DNA of 64,000 bases from Agrobacterium cavarae (GTDB lineage: Bacteria > Pseudomonadota > Alphaproteobacteria > Rhizobiales > Rhizobiaceae). Positions 1 to 9,944 of the stretch are shown in pieces. The stretch lies in assembly GCF_004310285.1 (NCBI RefSeq), contig NZ_SISF01000023.1, positions 310,001-374,000 of the forward strand, written 5' to 3'. The notes under the pieces are model-generated. The model was not told where the DNA came from. It saw only the letters and a list, made by a program, of their open reading frames with translations, and did no database searches. How positions within the stretch are numbered: position 1 is the first letter of the stretch; the number at the start of each line of letters is the position of its first letter. The position numbers and the translations under genes are program-made.

Positions 1-1320
1 TTCGTCGGCGTGCCCTTGGAGTTCTACCAGGGCCATATTGACGGTTTGCGCAACATGATCCTCGTCGTCGGTGCGGCTGTCATGCTTGCTTTCAGCATTC
101 TCGGCTACTTCGTGATCAAGCGCAGCATGCGCCCTCTCGGGAACCTGACGGATGCGATCAGATCCCTGTCTCAGGGCAAGCTCGATACCGACATTCCTTA
201 CATGGAGCGGAAGAACGAGTTCGGCGATATTGCTCGGGCCTTGGAAGTCTTCCGCGACAATGCACGCGAGAAGCTTCGAATCGAAGGCCAGAGCGTGGAA
301 GAGCGTGCTCAGGCGGAAGCCGAACGGTCTCGCAACGATGCCGAGAAGCTAGACACCGATCGCCAGATCGAATTTGCTGTCGGCCAGCTGGCAGCCGGTC
401 TCGCGCGCCTGTCCGATGGCGATCTCACCCAGACGCTCGACGTACCTTTCTCCGGTCGTCTCGAACAGCTTCGGGTGGACTTCAACACTTCGCTCGCCAA
501 CCTGAAGGATGTGCTTCAGCAGGTGCGTGAGCGCACCTTCATCATTCAGAACAATGGCGCCGAGATGCGCAAATCATCGGATGATCTGTCGCGCCGCACC
601 GAATCGCAAGCCGCGTCGCTGGAACAGACCGCCGCCGCCGTCGAGGAAATCACGGTCACCGTGAAATCCTCCGCTGAACGTGCCCGGGAAGCCAACAAGG
701 CCGTTCGCATCACGCAGGAAAGCGCCGACAACTCCGGCTCGGTCGTCAAGAACGCTGTCGATGCCATGGGTCGCATCGAGGAAGCGTCGCAGAAGATCGA
801 ACAGATCATCGAAGTCATCGACGACATTGCCTTCCAGACCAACCTTCTCGCGCTGAATGCCGGCATCGAAGCCGCGCGTGCCGGCGAAGCGGGCAAGGGC
901 TTCGCCGTCGTCGCGCAGGAAGTGCGTGAACTCGCCCAGCGTTCGGCAGACGCCGCTCACGAAATCAAGGCGCTGATCAACCAGTCGACGCAGGAGGTCA
1001 ACTCCGGTTCGCTGCTGGTGCAGGAAGCAGGTCAGGTTCTCTCCTCGATCAGCCTGCAGATCGTGACCGTCAGCAAGCATGTCGAAACCATTGCCACGGC
1101 CACCAATGACCAGGCGTCTGCACTGCAGGAGGTCAACAGCTCCGTTAACCAGATGGATCAGATGACCCAGCAAAACGCTGCCATGGCGGAAGAGTCGAGC
1201 GCGGCAAGCCAGATGCTCGCCGATGAAGTCGAGGCCCTGCTTGGTCTCCTCCATCGGTTCCGCATGGAGCAGTCTCACGCCGGCGCTGCGCGACATAGCC
1301 AGTATGGCCGGGCAGCCTGA
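1..1320 (+). CDS. Methyl-accepting chemotaxis protein (5' end outside window)
   Basis: This is a chemoreceptor that passes ligand signals to CheA/CheW at the inner membrane. The frame is already open at base 1, so the N-terminal periplasmic sensor is missing and the GTG at 10 is probably internal. What remains is a transmembrane helix (about residues 18-40 of the visible part), a HAMP linker ([12 protein letters not shown] onward) and a full cytoplasmic signalling domain. The conserved hairpin tip [15 protein letters not shown] and the following [15 protein letters not shown] are intact. The C-terminus (QYGRAA) has no CheR/CheB tethering pentapeptide. It is followed by a clear terminator, so it is probably the last gene of its transcript. 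Its place beside a flagellar cluster fits the rhizobial arrangement. The ligand cannot be inferred. Confidence 0.95.
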   Translation, partial: FVGVPLEFYQGHIDGLRNMILVVGAAVMLAFSILGYFVIKRSMRPLGNLTDAIRSLSQGKLDTDIPYMERKNEFGDIARALEVFRDNAREKLRIEGQSVEERAQAEAERSRNDAEKLDTDRQIEFAVGQLAAGLARLSDGDLTQTLDVPFSGRLEQLRVDFNTSLANLKDVLQQVRERTFIIQNNGAEMRKSSDDLSRRTESQAASLEQTAAAVEEITVTVKSSAERAREANKAVRITQESADNSGSVVKNAVDAMGRIEEASQKIEQIIEVIDDIAFQTNLLALNAGIEAARAGEAGKGFAVVAQEVRELAQRSADAAHEIKALINQSTQEVNSGSLLVQEAGQVLSSISLQIVTVSKHVETIATATNDQASALQEVNSSVNQMDQMTQQNAAMAEESSAASQMLADEVEALLGLLHRFRMEQSHAGAARHSQYGRAA

Positions 1321-1345
1321 ACAAACGTGAGACCTTAACAATAGG

Positions 1346-1377
1346 AGCCGCCCTTCGTCTGTAGGGCGGTTTTTTTG
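1346..1377 (+). terminator. Rho-independent terminator of the chemoreceptor gene
   Basis: A six-base-pair GC stem (CCGCCC at 1348-1353, GGGCGG at 1364-1369) is followed by eight T residues (1370-1377), 26 bases after the stop codon. Confidence 0.9.
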
Positions 1378-1420
1378 TGAGCGCGTGCCAGTGCAGTGAT
1401 CATTTGCGCGCCGGGATAGT

Positions 1421-4400
1421 CTACTCCGCTGCGGCTCGGCGGGTGTTGAAGACCTGGGTGACGTAAGCACGTAGTGCCGCGGGGCGCACTGGCTTGTGCT
1501 GAACGCCGATACCGTGCTTCTCAGCCTCCGCGCGGACCTCCGGGGTACGGTCGGCCGTTATCAGCAGGGCAGGGATCTGCGCCTTCAGCCTGTCGCGCAG
1601 ATGCAGGATGAGATCGATACCGGTGCCTTCAGCCAGGTGATAGTCTGCGACGACCAGATCGGGTATGCCCACCTTGCCGAGAACGGCATCGAGATCTCCC
1701 TCTGAGGCCGCTTGCGAGACTGCGCAGCCCCAGCCGCTCAGCAGCACCGACATGCCTTCGAGGATTCTTGGCTCATTATCGATGCAGAGAATATGAAAGC
1801 CGGAGAGTTGTGTCTGTTGAGGGGACGCGGTCGCAACGCCCGCCTCCTTGCCCTGTTTGGTGCTCTGCGCTTCGCGTGGCAAATGCACCTGGAACGAGGT
1901 GCCTCTGCCGACGACTGAGGACAGCTGGACGGGGTGGTGCAGCACCCGCGAAAGTCGATCGACGATCGAAAGGCCGAGACCGAGACCCGCCGCCGCCTTC
2001 ATGCCTCCATCAAGCCGGGTGAACTCCTTGAAGATCGTCCGGAACTTCGAGGCCGGAATGCCCATGCCCGAATCCATCACCTGGATCACCACATCGCCGC
2101 CGCGACGGCGCGCGCCGACCAGCACCTTGCCCGACATCGTATATTTGATGGCATTGGAAACCAGGTTCTGGATGAGGCGGCGCAGCAGATTGATGTCGGA
2201 GCGCACCGTCAAGGATGTGGGCATCACCACGAATTCGAGATTCTTCTCCCGCGCCATGGGCGCAAAATCGGTTTCGATCCGCTTTAAGAGGTCGTTCAGC
2301 GGCACGCTTGCCATGCGCGGTTTCATCGAGCCGGTATCGAGGCGAGAAATATCCAGTACTGCGCCGAGGATCGTCTCGACCGATTCCAGCGCGGAGTCGA
2401 TGTTTTGTACCAGATTGGTATTTTCCGAATGGCCAATACGCTCCACGAGCGCCGAGGAATAAAGCCGCGCGGCGTTGAGAGGTTGCAGAATATCGTGACC
2501 GGCTGCGGCGAAGAAGCGGGTTTTGCCGATATTGGCCTCATCGGCAGCCGCGCGCGCCTCCGCCAGCTCGCGATTGACCCGCGTGAGTTCGCCGGTGCGC
2601 TCCGCCACGCGTTGCTCCAGCGTCTCGTTGGCCTGTTTGAGCGCCTGGTCGCTTGCAACCCGTTGCGTGATGTCTGTGAAGGTTGCGACCACGCCCTTGT
2701 CCGGCATGGCATTCGAGCGCACTTCAATAATGCGCGCGCCGCCACTCAGCACCAGGGAGAAGGGGCGATCCATTGTCAGGAACTGATTGATTCGCTCGCC
2801 ATGATCGCCAGGCTCGATATCCCCACGCTCCTCCAAAAGCGCGACGATCTCCCCAAGCGGTAGACCGACGCGGCCGAAATTCTCCGGCAGGTCGAGAAGG
2901 GTGCGAAAGCGTCTGTTCCAGATCGTCAACTGCTGCGAGGCGTCGAAGACTGCGATCCCCTGATCCATCTGCGCGAGTGCGGTCTGCAGCATATCCTGAT
3001 TATATTGCAGGGCCTCGCTCGCCTGGTCCAGCAGCCACGCGGTATCGGCGCTGGTGTCCTCTGCCTTTTGCAGGATGAGGGACAGCACCAGCCGCGCTGA
3101 GGAGGAGCCGATGGCGCTTCCCAGCAGTTGCTCGGAAAAATGGATCAGCGCCATATCGGCCGGCTGCTCATCCTCCAGCTTTCGACCGGCAGTCTTTTCG
3201 TAGGCGGAGAGCGAACGGAGCATCCGCTCTTCACCAAGATAACGCGCAACCGCGCTTTTCAAGTCCCCGACGCTGACGCGCGTCTTCCACCCGCGCGTGG
3301 CAAATTGCGATTTAGAGTGGCGCTTGACGAAGATGCCCGATTGGATGCGCTCGACGGGACGAGGGTTTCGCGAAAGCGAGCCGAGCACGAAGGCGAGCGT
3401 ATTGATAAGCAGGCTGAGCGTCACGGCATTGACGAGCGGATCGGCGCCCGGCCCGCTGAACATCTCGGTTCCGGGAAAAATGAAGCTCAAAACGCCTGCC
3501 GCGACATAGGAGTAATCAGGGCCACCAAGGCTCGGCAGAAAGAGAAGATAGGCCCAGACGAGGAAGCCGGAGCTGAGGCCGGCGATCGCGCCGCGCGCAT
3601 TGGCCCGCCGCCAGAGCAATCCGCCGAAAAGCGATGGCGCCATCTGCGCGATAGCCGCAAAGGCCAGCAATCCGATGGAGGCGAGACCCGATGTGCTGTC
3701 TGCTGCCCGGTAGTAGAAATAGCCAAGCAGCAGGACGATGAAGATCGCCGTGCGGCGGATATTGAGGAGCGTCTTGGCGAAGTCGTCGCTGTGGGGCGAA
3801 CGGGTCAACAACTTCTGTCGCAGGAAGATAGGCATCAGAATATCGTTGGACACCATGATCGACAGCGCGACTGAAGCGACGATCACCATTGCCGTGGCCG
3901 CGGAGAAACCGCCGATGAAGGTGATCAGCGAAACGACCGGCATGCCATTAAACAGCGGCAGCTGTAGGACATAGAGGTCGGCATTGCCATTATTTCCGAT
4001 CGTCAGGAGGCCGGCGACCGCAATCGGCAGGACGAAAATGTTGATGGCAATCAGATAGAGCGGCAGCAGAAGACTTGCGGTGCGCAGTTCCTTCGGCGTG
4101 CGGTTTTCCACCACCGTGACATGGAATTGCCGCGGCAAAAGAATGATGGCAAAGCCAGAAAGAAGCGTCAGGACAATCCATCGGCTGATCGGCGTCTGGT
4201 AGGAGACCGCCTCCATCACTTGAGTATTTTCGGAAGCAAGCCGCCAGAGTTCCGCTGGCCCGTCGAAAAGGAAGAAGACGACGTAGACGCCCGCGGTGCA
4301 GATTGCCAACAGCTTGACGACCGACTCCATGGAGATCGCCAGGATCAACCCGTCCTGATGCTCCGTCGCATCGGTGTGGCGCGTGCCGAACATGATGGCG

Positions 4401-4927
4401 AAGCCTGCCATCACCACCGTCACGATGAGGGGAAGGTCGAGGAAATGGAGATTGCCGCTGCCGATGCCGTAATCGCGCGGGTCCACCATGGTCGCGACCG
4501 AACTCGAGACCGCTTTCAGCTGGAGCGCGATATAGGGAACGGCACCGACCAGCGCGATGATCGACACGATCATGGCAACGGTCGGGTTCTTGCCATAGCG
4601 CGCCGCGATGAAGTCCGCGACCGAGGTCAGTTTCTCGGCCTTCGCCAGTTCCACGATACGCCGGATGATGGGCATTCCCAGCGTGAAGGCGAGGATCGGG
4701 CCGGTATAGATGCCGAGAAATTCGAGCCCGCGTTCGGAGGCAAGACCCACGCCACCAAAATAGGTCCAGGATGTGCAATAGATCGCAAGGCTGAGCGCAT
4801 AGACGATAGGCCGCCCCTTGTTGGGAGCGGTCTTGAGTCGTCCCTTGCGGTCGCCGTAACTCGCTACTGCAAAGAGCAGCAGAATATAGGCGAAGGCCGA
4901 GACGAATATGATCCACCCAGGCAGCAA
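1421..4927 (-). CDS. Hybrid histidine kinase with N-terminal sodium:solute symporter domain
   Basis: A membrane sensor kinase of the NahK/ErcS-like type. The first ~510 residues form a multi-pass sodium:solute symporter (SLC5/PutP-like) domain, followed by a PAS-like region, a coiled coil, a HisKA domain with FFAAAGHDILQPL (phospho-acceptor about His811), a HATPase with NLVSNAIKYT, DSGMGIP and GLGLGLSIV, and a C-terminal receiver (CIDNEP, VVADYHL with Asp about 1095, and the Lys of HKPV). The start is placed at TTG 4927, because GGAGGGG lies eight bases upstream; the frame is open a little further, to 4954. The gene is monocistronic, leftward, and converges with the chemoreceptor. The transporter part may sense rather than carry a solute; the substrate is unknown. 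Related proteins control quorum signalling, biofilm or metabolism, but none of that can be read from this sequence. Confidence 0.92.
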   Translation of the reverse strand: MLPGWIIFVSAFAYILLLFAVASYGDRKGRLKTAPNKGRPIVYALSLAIYCTSWTYFGGVGLASERGLEFLGIYTGPILAFTLGMPIIRRIVELAKAEKLTSVADFIAARYGKNPTVAMIVSIIALVGAVPYIALQLKAVSSSVATMVDPRDYGIGSGNLHFLDLPLIVTVVMAGFAIMFGTRHTDATEHQDGLILAISMESVVKLLAICTAGVYVVFFLFDGPAELWRLASENTQVMEAVSYQTPISRWIVLTLLSGFAIILLPRQFHVTVVENRTPKELRTASLLLPLYLIAINIFVLPIAVAGLLTIGNNGNADLYVLQLPLFNGMPVVSLITFIGGFSAATAMVIVASVALSIMVSNDILMPIFLRQKLLTRSPHSDDFAKTLLNIRRTAIFIVLLLGYFYYRAADSTSGLASIGLLAFAAIAQMAPSLFGGLLWRRANARGAIAGLSSGFLVWAYLLFLPSLGGPDYSYVAAGVLSFIFPGTEMFSGPGADPLVNAVTLSLLINTLAFVLGSLSRNPRPVERIQSGIFVKRHSKSQFATRGWKTRVSVGDLKSAVARYLGEERMLRSLSAYEKTAGRKLEDEQPADMALIHFSEQLLGSAIGSSSARLVLSLILQKAEDTSADTAWLLDQASEALQYNQDMLQTALAQMDQGIAVFDASQQLTIWNRRFRTLLDLPENFGRVGLPLGEIVALLEERGDIEPGDHGERINQFLTMDRPFSLVLSGGARIIEVRSNAMPDKGVVATFTDITQRVASDQALKQANETLEQRVAERTGELTRVNRELAEARAAADEANIGKTRFFAAAGHDILQPLNAARLYSSALVERIGHSENTNLVQNIDSALESVETILGAVLDISRLDTGSMKPRMASVPLNDLLKRIETDFAPMAREKNLEFVVMPTSLTVRSDINLLRRLIQNLVSNAIKYTMSGKVLVGARRRGGDVVIQVMDSGMGIPASKFRTIFKEFTRLDGGMKAAAGLGLGLSIVDRLSRVLHHPVQLSSVVGRGTSFQVHLPREAQSTKQGKEAGVATASPQQTQLSGFHILCIDNEPRILEGMSVLLSGWGCAVSQAASEGDLDAVLGKVGIPDLVVADYHLAEGTGIDLILHLRDRLKAQIPALLITADRTPEVRAEAEKHGIGVQHKPVRPAALRAYVTQVFNTRRAAAE

Positions 4928-5171
4928 TGCAGTGTCCCCTCCACACAATCCCAAGAAGCTTATGACACTTCCAGTGAAATGAGAATTGGCACCGCATTGG
5001 CATAAAGTTCAACAGACAGGCACAGGGCAGGAAATCAACCGGCAGATGCATGGAACGAAATACACGGATCGCGCGTCATAATACCTGCACAATGGCAACC
5101 GGACTGCTATTGTCGGAGCGTCGGTGGCGTCTCGTCCCGACAAGCAAGAGGGTTTCAAGAGGGACATCTTT

Positions 5172-5615
5172 ATGCTCAACGAATTCAAGACATTCATCGC
5201 GCGCGGCAACGTCATGGACCTGGCCGTCGGCGTCATCATCGGTGCGGCGTTCAGCAAGATCGTCGATTCCGTCGTCAACGACCTGATCATGCCGATTGTC
5301 GGCGCGATCTTCGGCGGTTTCGATTTCTCGAACTACTTCATTCCGCTGAGTTCTTCCGTAACCGCCACATCGCTGGCCGCTGCGCGTGAGCAGGGCGCGG
5401 TTATCGCTTATGGCAATTTCATCACCATCGTCATCAACTTCCTTATCCTGGCCTGGATCATCTTTCTCATGGTCAAGGGCGTGAACAAGATCCGCGCCTC
5501 CGTCGAGCGTGACAAGCTGGAAGAGAAGAAGGCGCCGGCCCCTCCGCCGGAGGATATCAAGCTGCTGAGCGAGATCCGCGATCTGTTGAAGACGCAGCAA
5601 GGCTCTGCCAGCTAG
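5172..5615 (+). CDS. mscL: Large-conductance mechanosensitive channel MscL
   Basis: This pore opens under membrane tension to release solutes during hypo-osmotic shock. The 147-aa product has the typical MscL layout: the N-terminal amphipathic [21 protein letters not shown], a first transmembrane helix with [15 protein letters not shown], a periplasmic loop, a second helix ([20 protein letters not shown]) and a charged cytoplasmic helix ending in [10 protein letters not shown]. The open frame extends upstream to 5124, but family alignment and the GAGGGA element before ATG 5172 support the shorter start. It is a single gene between the divergent kinase and the aminotransferase, with no evident functional link to motility. 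Confidence 0.97.
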   Translation: MLNEFKTFIARGNVMDLAVGVIIGAAFSKIVDSVVNDLIMPIVGAIFGGFDFSNYFIPLSSSVTATSLAAAREQGAVIAYGNFITIVINFLILAWIIFLMVKGVNKIRASVERDKLEEKKAPAPPPEDIKLLSEIRDLLKTQQGSAS

Positions 5616-5684
5616 CCTCCACCCATCAGCAAAATCCGTGGTTTCTTCACGGAATATCATGCAAAGGGTGCAAGCGATGCGTTA

Positions 5685-5711
5685 AGAAGGCACTCGAACG
5701 GAGTGCCTTCT
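5685..5711 (+). promoter_or_regulatory. Perfect inverted repeat abutting the aminotransferase start codon
   Basis: AGAAGGCACT (5685-5694) and AGTGCCTTCT (5702-5711) are perfect reverse complements with a 7-base loop, and the second arm ends on the base before ATG 5712. In RNA this stem would cover the whole ribosome-binding region. It could be a translational control element, an operator, or an imperfect terminator for mscL without a T tract. Confidence 0.6.
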
Positions 5712-6884
5712 ATGTCGGTTTTGAACAGTCTCAGTGTCCGCTCTCTGGCAGCGCCGGAAAGTGGTATCGTCGAGGTCAAGAAATACGCCCACGCCCGCGA
5801 AAATCTTCTGCCCCTGTGGGTAGGTGAGGGCGATCTTCCGACGCCGGACTTCATCTCGAAGGCCGCTGTTGACGCGCTGAATGCCGGTGAGACATTTTAC
5901 ACCTGGCAGCGCGGCATTCCGGAGCTTCGCGACGCGCTTGGCCGCTATTATCAGCGGCATTTCGGCGCCTCCATGTCGCCTGAGCACTTCTATGTCACGG
6001 GATCTGGGATGCAGGCCATTGTGCTGGCTGTTCAGGCTTTGACTTCGCCCGGCGATGAAATGATCTACCTGACGCCGACATGGCCGAACATCGTGTCCGC
6101 CATCGGGATTGCCGGTGCCAGGGCCGTGCCGGTCGGGATCGACTTCACCCAGGGCAAATGGGATATCGATCTCGGCAAACTCGAAAGCGCCATCACCCCG
6201 AAGACCAAGGCGTTGTTCATCAATACGCCATCCAATCCGACCGGCTGGACGGCGACCGAGAACAATCTGCGCGATATTCTGACGTTGGCGAGAAAGCATG
6301 GTCTATGGATCGTGGCCGACGAGATCTATGCGCTCTATCACTATGCAGGTGGCCGCGCGCCATCCTTCCTCGACATCATGGAAGAGGGCGATCGGATCAT
6401 CTTCGCCAATTCCTTTTCCAAGAACTGGTCGATGACCGGCTGGCGCGTCGGGTGGCTGGTGGCCCCGCCGGAAATCGGTCAGGTGATCGAAAACCTGATC
6501 CAGTATTCCACCTCGGGTGTTGCGCAGTTCATGCAGCGCGGCGCAATTGCGGCACTCGACCATGGCGATGATTTCCTGGCGAAGAATTTTGCCCGCGCGG
6601 CACAGTCTCGCGACATTCTCTGCGACGCGCTGATTGCCACCAATCGGGTTGAAACCCTCAAGCCGGATGGTGCGCTTTACGCGTTCCTGAAGATCGATGG
6701 CGTGACGGATACGCGCGCGGCGGCCTTTGACATCGTCGACAAGGTCGGCGTTGGACTGGCGCCGGGCAACGCATTTGGCGCGGGCGGAGAACTCTTCCTG
6801 CGCGCCTGCTTCCTGCGCGATCCGGCGCAGATTGCCGATGCCGCAGAGAGACTGTCGGACTACATCTTGAAGAAGTCAGCGTGA
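5712..6884 (+). CDS. Pyridoxal-phosphate-dependent aminotransferase, class I/II
   Basis: A fold-type I aminotransferase of 390 residues, cytosolic, transferring amino groups between an amino acid and a keto acid. The sequence shows the cofactor-phosphate region (GSGMQAI), the substrate-carboxylate motif NTPSNPTGW, the VADEIYALY aspartate/tyrosine region, and the Schiff-base lysine in NSFSKNWSMTGWRVGW. Together these place it near the aspartate/aromatic aminotransferase group, though the amino acid used cannot be told. ATG 5712 is preferred over an in-frame GTG at 5703. The start codon touches a 10-bp inverted repeat (5685-5711). It stands alone; the next gene is on the other strand after a repeat-containing gap. 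Confidence 0.93.
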   Translation: MSVLNSLSVRSLAAPESGIVEVKKYAHARENLLPLWVGEGDLPTPDFISKAAVDALNAGETFYTWQRGIPELRDALGRYYQRHFGASMSPEHFYVTGSGMQAIVLAVQALTSPGDEMIYLTPTWPNIVSAIGIAGARAVPVGIDFTQGKWDIDLGKLESAITPKTKALFINTPSNPTGWTATENNLRDILTLARKHGLWIVADEIYALYHYAGGRAPSFLDIMEEGDRIIFANSFSKNWSMTGWRVGWLVAPPEIGQVIENLIQYSTSGVAQFMQRGAIAALDHGDDFLAKNFARAAQSRDILCDALIATNRVETLKPDGALYAFLKIDGVTDTRAAAFDIVDKVGVGLAPGNAFGAGGELFLRACFLRDPAQIADAAERLSDYILKKSA

Positions 6885-6925
6885 GGTTTTCACACCTGAG
6901 TTAACGACCCGCAACCACGATTACA

Positions 6926-6965
6926 GCATCGTCCCGGAAATCGAAGTCGATTTTCGGGACGATGC
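6926..6965. repeat. Rhizobial intergenic palindromic repeat
   Basis: Near-perfect 18-19-bp arms (GCATCGTCCCGGAAATCGA and CGATTTTCGGGACGATGC) flank three bases. The GCATCGTCCCGAAAATCG type of palindrome is, from memory, frequent between genes in Agrobacterium and Rhizobium genomes. It may also act as a terminator for the aminotransferase. Confidence 0.7.
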
Positions 6966-7111
6966 TTAGTATCAAAAAGCAAGATCCATCCTCTGTGCAG
7001 TCGAAGGACGCACAACGCTCTATTGCACAGGACCAAAGAGGCGCATCGTCCCATGCAACCTCTTTTGTGATCTGTGGATGAAAATACTATACGGGTGTAA
7101 CGGTCAGGATT

Positions 7112-7561
7112 TTAGTGCGCTGCATTCATCGCAGCGGAGTCCGCATTCTTGTAGAAGGTGGCGTAGCGCAGGCTATCGGCCAGGAAGGCGGTATTCTCGT
7201 TCGGATCGGTGGAGGGATTCTGGAAGTTGATGTAGTTGATATTGACGCCGGCATGGTCCTTGCCGAGCATCAACTGCGCATAGATTGTGACACCTTTCGG
7301 CTTGATCTCGAGATCGAGCGTGATCTCAGGATAGGTGTCCCAGTCAAGCGTGTAGTCGCCCCCGATTCCGAAGTGAACAGTACCCGGGTGGAAGTAGAGT
7401 TCGGCTGCCGAATCCACGAGATCCGACAAGCTGTTGTAATATTCAAACTTTAAAAGAGATATCAGATCAGCAGCGTCAATCAGACGAAGCTCGGCCGCTA
7501 CGGGACCGATTGCGCGTGCAACTATCTCTTCTCGTTGAGCCGAATATGGGCATTTTTTCAT
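7112..7561 (-). CDS. Conserved hypothetical protein downstream of flhB
   Basis: The product has 149 residues and no signal peptide or membrane segment. The family is not recognised. Its middle section alternates hydrophobic and polar residues (ITLDLEIKPKGVTIYAQLML), suggesting a beta-rich cytosolic fold, and the N-terminus looks helical. It begins five bases after flhB on the same strand, so it is very probably co-transcribed with flhB as the last gene of the motA-fliM-fliN-fliG-flhB group. No terminator is evident in the gap to the aminotransferase. A motility role is only suggested by position. Confidence 0.75.
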   Translation of the reverse strand: MKKCPYSAQREEIVARAIGPVAAELRLIDAADLISLLKFEYYNSLSDLVDSAAELYFHPGTVHFGIGGDYTLDWDTYPEITLDLEIKPKGVTIYAQLMLGKDHAGVNINYINFQNPSTDPNENTAFLADSLRYATFYKNADSAAMNAAH

Positions 7562-7566
7562 ATCGA

Positions 7567-8646
7567 TCAGTTTACCCGTCTTTTGTTCTGACGTGCGGCG
7601 TAAACCTTGTGAATGAGTTCCGCCACAGCCTTATAAAATACTGACGGAATGACGCTATCGACCGAGACTTGCGCAAACATGGAGCGAGCGAGCGGCGGGT
7701 CCTCAAAAATTGGTATATTGTGTTCCGTGGCGATCTCTCTGATGCGCAGAGCAATCAGATCCTGACCCTTTGCGACGACGATCGGCGCATCGCTCTCTTC
7801 CTTTACATAGCGCAACGCGACGGCATAGTGGGTCGGGTTGGTGATGATGAGGGTGGCTCTTGGAACGCTGTCGATCATGCGGCGGCGGGCGCGATCGCGC
7901 GCAATCGAGCGCTGGCGGGCCTTGACGACCGGATCGCCCTGCGACTGCTTGTGCTCGTCCTTGACTTCCTGCTTGGTCATTCTGAGGTTGCTGTACCAGC
8001 GATGATTGGTCCAGAAATAGTCGGCGACCGCGAGGATGCCCGTTGAAAAGAGAATGACGATCATCATCTTCTTCAACGCTTCGTAGCCTGTCGGCACGAT
8101 CATTTGAGGGTCGGTGTTGAGCGCGTTGAGAAGCCTGAAGTAATCCCCCTTCAACACCATTGTCATGATGATGGCGACGATGGCGACCTTGAACAGCGAT
8201 TTGCCGAACATCACCAGACCGTCGACGCTGTAGATTCGCTTGAAGCCTTTTACCGGCGAGATCCGCTCGGCCTTCGGTGTGATTCGATCGAGAACGAATT
8301 GCGGAAGGTTCTGAGCGAAAGACTGGCCGAGGCCGAAAATGATGAACATGATCGCCGCCGGCAGAAGCAGCGAGCCTGCTTCCTTTGCGAGATGGAGGCC
8401 GAGGGACACGAGATCGCCTGCCGTATTCAGGCGCCACTGTTCCGGCCGCTCGATCACGTCCTTCAGGGATTCGCCGAGGCGCCTTGCGCCATCCGGCGCA
8501 AAGAAAACGAGATAGACGTAGAAAGCGAGCGAAGACGCAAACAGAGACGCTTCCGTTGACGCGGGGACGTTACCCTTTTCGACCGCGTCGCGAAGTTTTT
8601 TCTCTGATGGTTCTTCTGTTTTGCTGTCTTTGTCGTCGTCTGCCAA
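7567..8646 (-). CDS. flhB: Flagellar export apparatus protein FlhB
   Basis: FlhB is a membrane component of the flagellar type III secretion gate and the switch that changes export from rod/hook to filament proteins. The 359-aa product starts with the typical charged [17 protein letters not shown] stretch, has four hydrophobic segments (for example [15 protein letters not shown] and [12 protein letters not shown]), and a cytoplasmic C-domain with the autocleavage site NPTH at about residue 270 in the context [11 protein letters not shown]. The [10 protein letters not shown] linker is also conserved. It lies downstream of fliG on the same strand, separated by a 224-base gap with a rhizobial repeat, so it may have its own promoter. 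Confidence 0.97.
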   Translation of the reverse strand: MADDDKDSKTEEPSEKKLRDAVEKGNVPASTEASLFASSLAFYVYLVFFAPDGARRLGESLKDVIERPEQWRLNTAGDLVSLGLHLAKEAGSLLLPAAIMFIIFGLGQSFAQNLPQFVLDRITPKAERISPVKGFKRIYSVDGLVMFGKSLFKVAIVAIIMTMVLKGDYFRLLNALNTDPQMIVPTGYEALKKMMIVILFSTGILAVADYFWTNHRWYSNLRMTKQEVKDEHKQSQGDPVVKARQRSIARDRARRRMIDSVPRATLIITNPTHYAVALRYVKEESDAPIVVAKGQDLIALRIREIATEHNIPIFEDPPLARSMFAQVSVDSVIPSVFYKAVAELIHKVYAARQNKRRVN

Positions 8647-8663
8647 GGCAAGACCTCCCTAAG

Positions 8664-8725
8664 GCATATCGCGCAAAATCTTCAGCGGTTTTGCGATAAC
8701 GGAATGCGTTAAGACAAAGACTTGA
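8664..8725. repeat. Rhizobial intergenic repeat between fliG and flhB
   Basis: The block runs from GCATATCGCGCAAAA through GCGGTTTTGCGATAAC to GGAATGCGTTAAGACAAAG. It resembles a repeat found between many rhizobial genes (GCATATCGCGCAAAAG...GCGGTTTTGCGATAACG). The inner arms GCAAAA and TTTTGC can form a hairpin. The match is from memory and was not searched. Confidence 0.6.
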
Positions 8726-8870
8726 ACGTCAGACGCGAACATAAAGATCGCGGGACGCCCAGACTGAAAAAACCCGCCTTGTCCTGGCAGGTCTACGAAA
8801 GAAGGTACAGTTTTGGGGGGCGACCTGCAAGACGGCAGCGTCCTGCAGCAAGTGTTATCAACTGGGAAGC

Positions 8871-9917
8871 TTATGCTGCTGCTGGCTCACCTTCGGCTGG
8901 AGCGGCTTCCTTGAGGACGATCTGACCGGAATTGGCCATGCGAATGGCTTCCTGCGCCACGGTGCGGCGTGCCACTGCAACTTCGCGGGTGTTGATGTTC
9001 GGACCGCCGGCAGAAAGGTCGGACTCGATCATGCGGCGCTGGCGTGGGCTGATGCTCGACAGCACACATTCCTTGATTTCCGTCGTGGCGCCGCGCAGCG
9101 CCATGGTGAGGACATCGCTGGTAATATCGCTGAGGAGCGTAACACGGCTGCGCTGCGGCATGTACATGAGGTCCTCGAAGAGGAAGATCTTCGGCTTGAC
9201 CTTGTTCGCCGATTCCCGGCTGAGGGTTTCGAGCGAGCTGAGAAGGGTATCGACCTGGGGTTTTTCCAGTTCGTTCATCAGGTCTGCGACCTTGATGGAG
9301 CCGGTTGCGTTGCGTTCTGCCTCGACTTCGGCGATCAGCGCCAAGACGCGCTTTTCGATGATCTGCGCGGCAGTCGGGCTGACTTCCTTCATGTTCACCG
9401 TACGGTTCATGATGTCCGCACGCTGTTCGTCGGGAATGGTCAGCAGAACCTTGGCACCGAAGGAGGAGGGCAGCATCGAAAGGATATAGGCGATCGTCTG
9501 CGGATGCTCGCGCATCACATACTTGCCGATGAACTGCGGATCGGAATCCTGTAGCTGATCCCAGATGGATGTCTCGAATGCCTGGAACGCCGCACGACGG
9601 CCAAGAAGGCCGTCCACTTCGTCTGGCGTGAGTCCTTCTTCGAGGATGGCTTCGATCGCCTTGGCATTGTCCATGAGACCGGTTCCCTCGGTGAAGAGGT
9701 CCTCGAACTCGGCAACGATCTGGGCAAGTTCGTCCGGAGGGATGACACGAAGAGTCTGAGCGGAATTGATGATGGTCTGAAGCTCGGCCTGGGTGAAAAA
9801 CTTCAACAGTTTTCCAGCCACGCCCTTGCCCATTGCCAGGAGCACGGCGGCAGCCTTTTCAGCCTGAGACAACGGTTTCCCTAAGACCGGGTTACCGAAA
9901 TCCTCAAAGTCCATCAT
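8871..9917 (-). CDS. fliG: Flagellar motor switch protein FliG
   Basis: FliG is the rotor protein that contacts the MotA stator and generates torque. The 348-aa product has the three expected parts: an N-domain that binds FliF (LSQAEKAAAVLLAMGKGVAGKLLKFF), a middle domain with a variant of the EHPQTIA motif (REHPQTIAYILSML), and a C-domain with the charged torque helix (FLFEDLMYMPQRSRVTLLSDI, where MF/charged residues face MotA). A double ATG occurs at the start (9917 and 9914). It lies 27 bases downstream of fliN in the leftward motor operon. The alanine-rich end (APAEGEPAAA) is an unremarkable tail. Confidence 0.97.
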   Translation of the reverse strand: MMDFEDFGNPVLGKPLSQAEKAAAVLLAMGKGVAGKLLKFFTQAELQTIINSAQTLRVIPPDELAQIVAEFEDLFTEGTGLMDNAKAIEAILEEGLTPDEVDGLLGRRAAFQAFETSIWDQLQDSDPQFIGKYVMREHPQTIAYILSMLPSSFGAKVLLTIPDEQRADIMNRTVNMKEVSPTAAQIIEKRVLALIAEVEAERNATGSIKVADLMNELEKPQVDTLLSSLETLSRESANKVKPKIFLFEDLMYMPQRSRVTLLSDITSDVLTMALRGATTEIKECVLSSISPRQRRMIESDLSAGGPNINTREVAVARRTVAQEAIRMANSGQIVLKEAAPAEGEPAAA

Positions 9918-9944
9918 GGTCTTTCCTCTCCGTCCCCACAGGGA

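Noticed and set aside
574..1470. 298-codon leftward frame opposite the chemoreceptor
   Set aside because: It is antisense to a clear MCP signalling domain, has no family resemblance, and follows from high GC codon bias.
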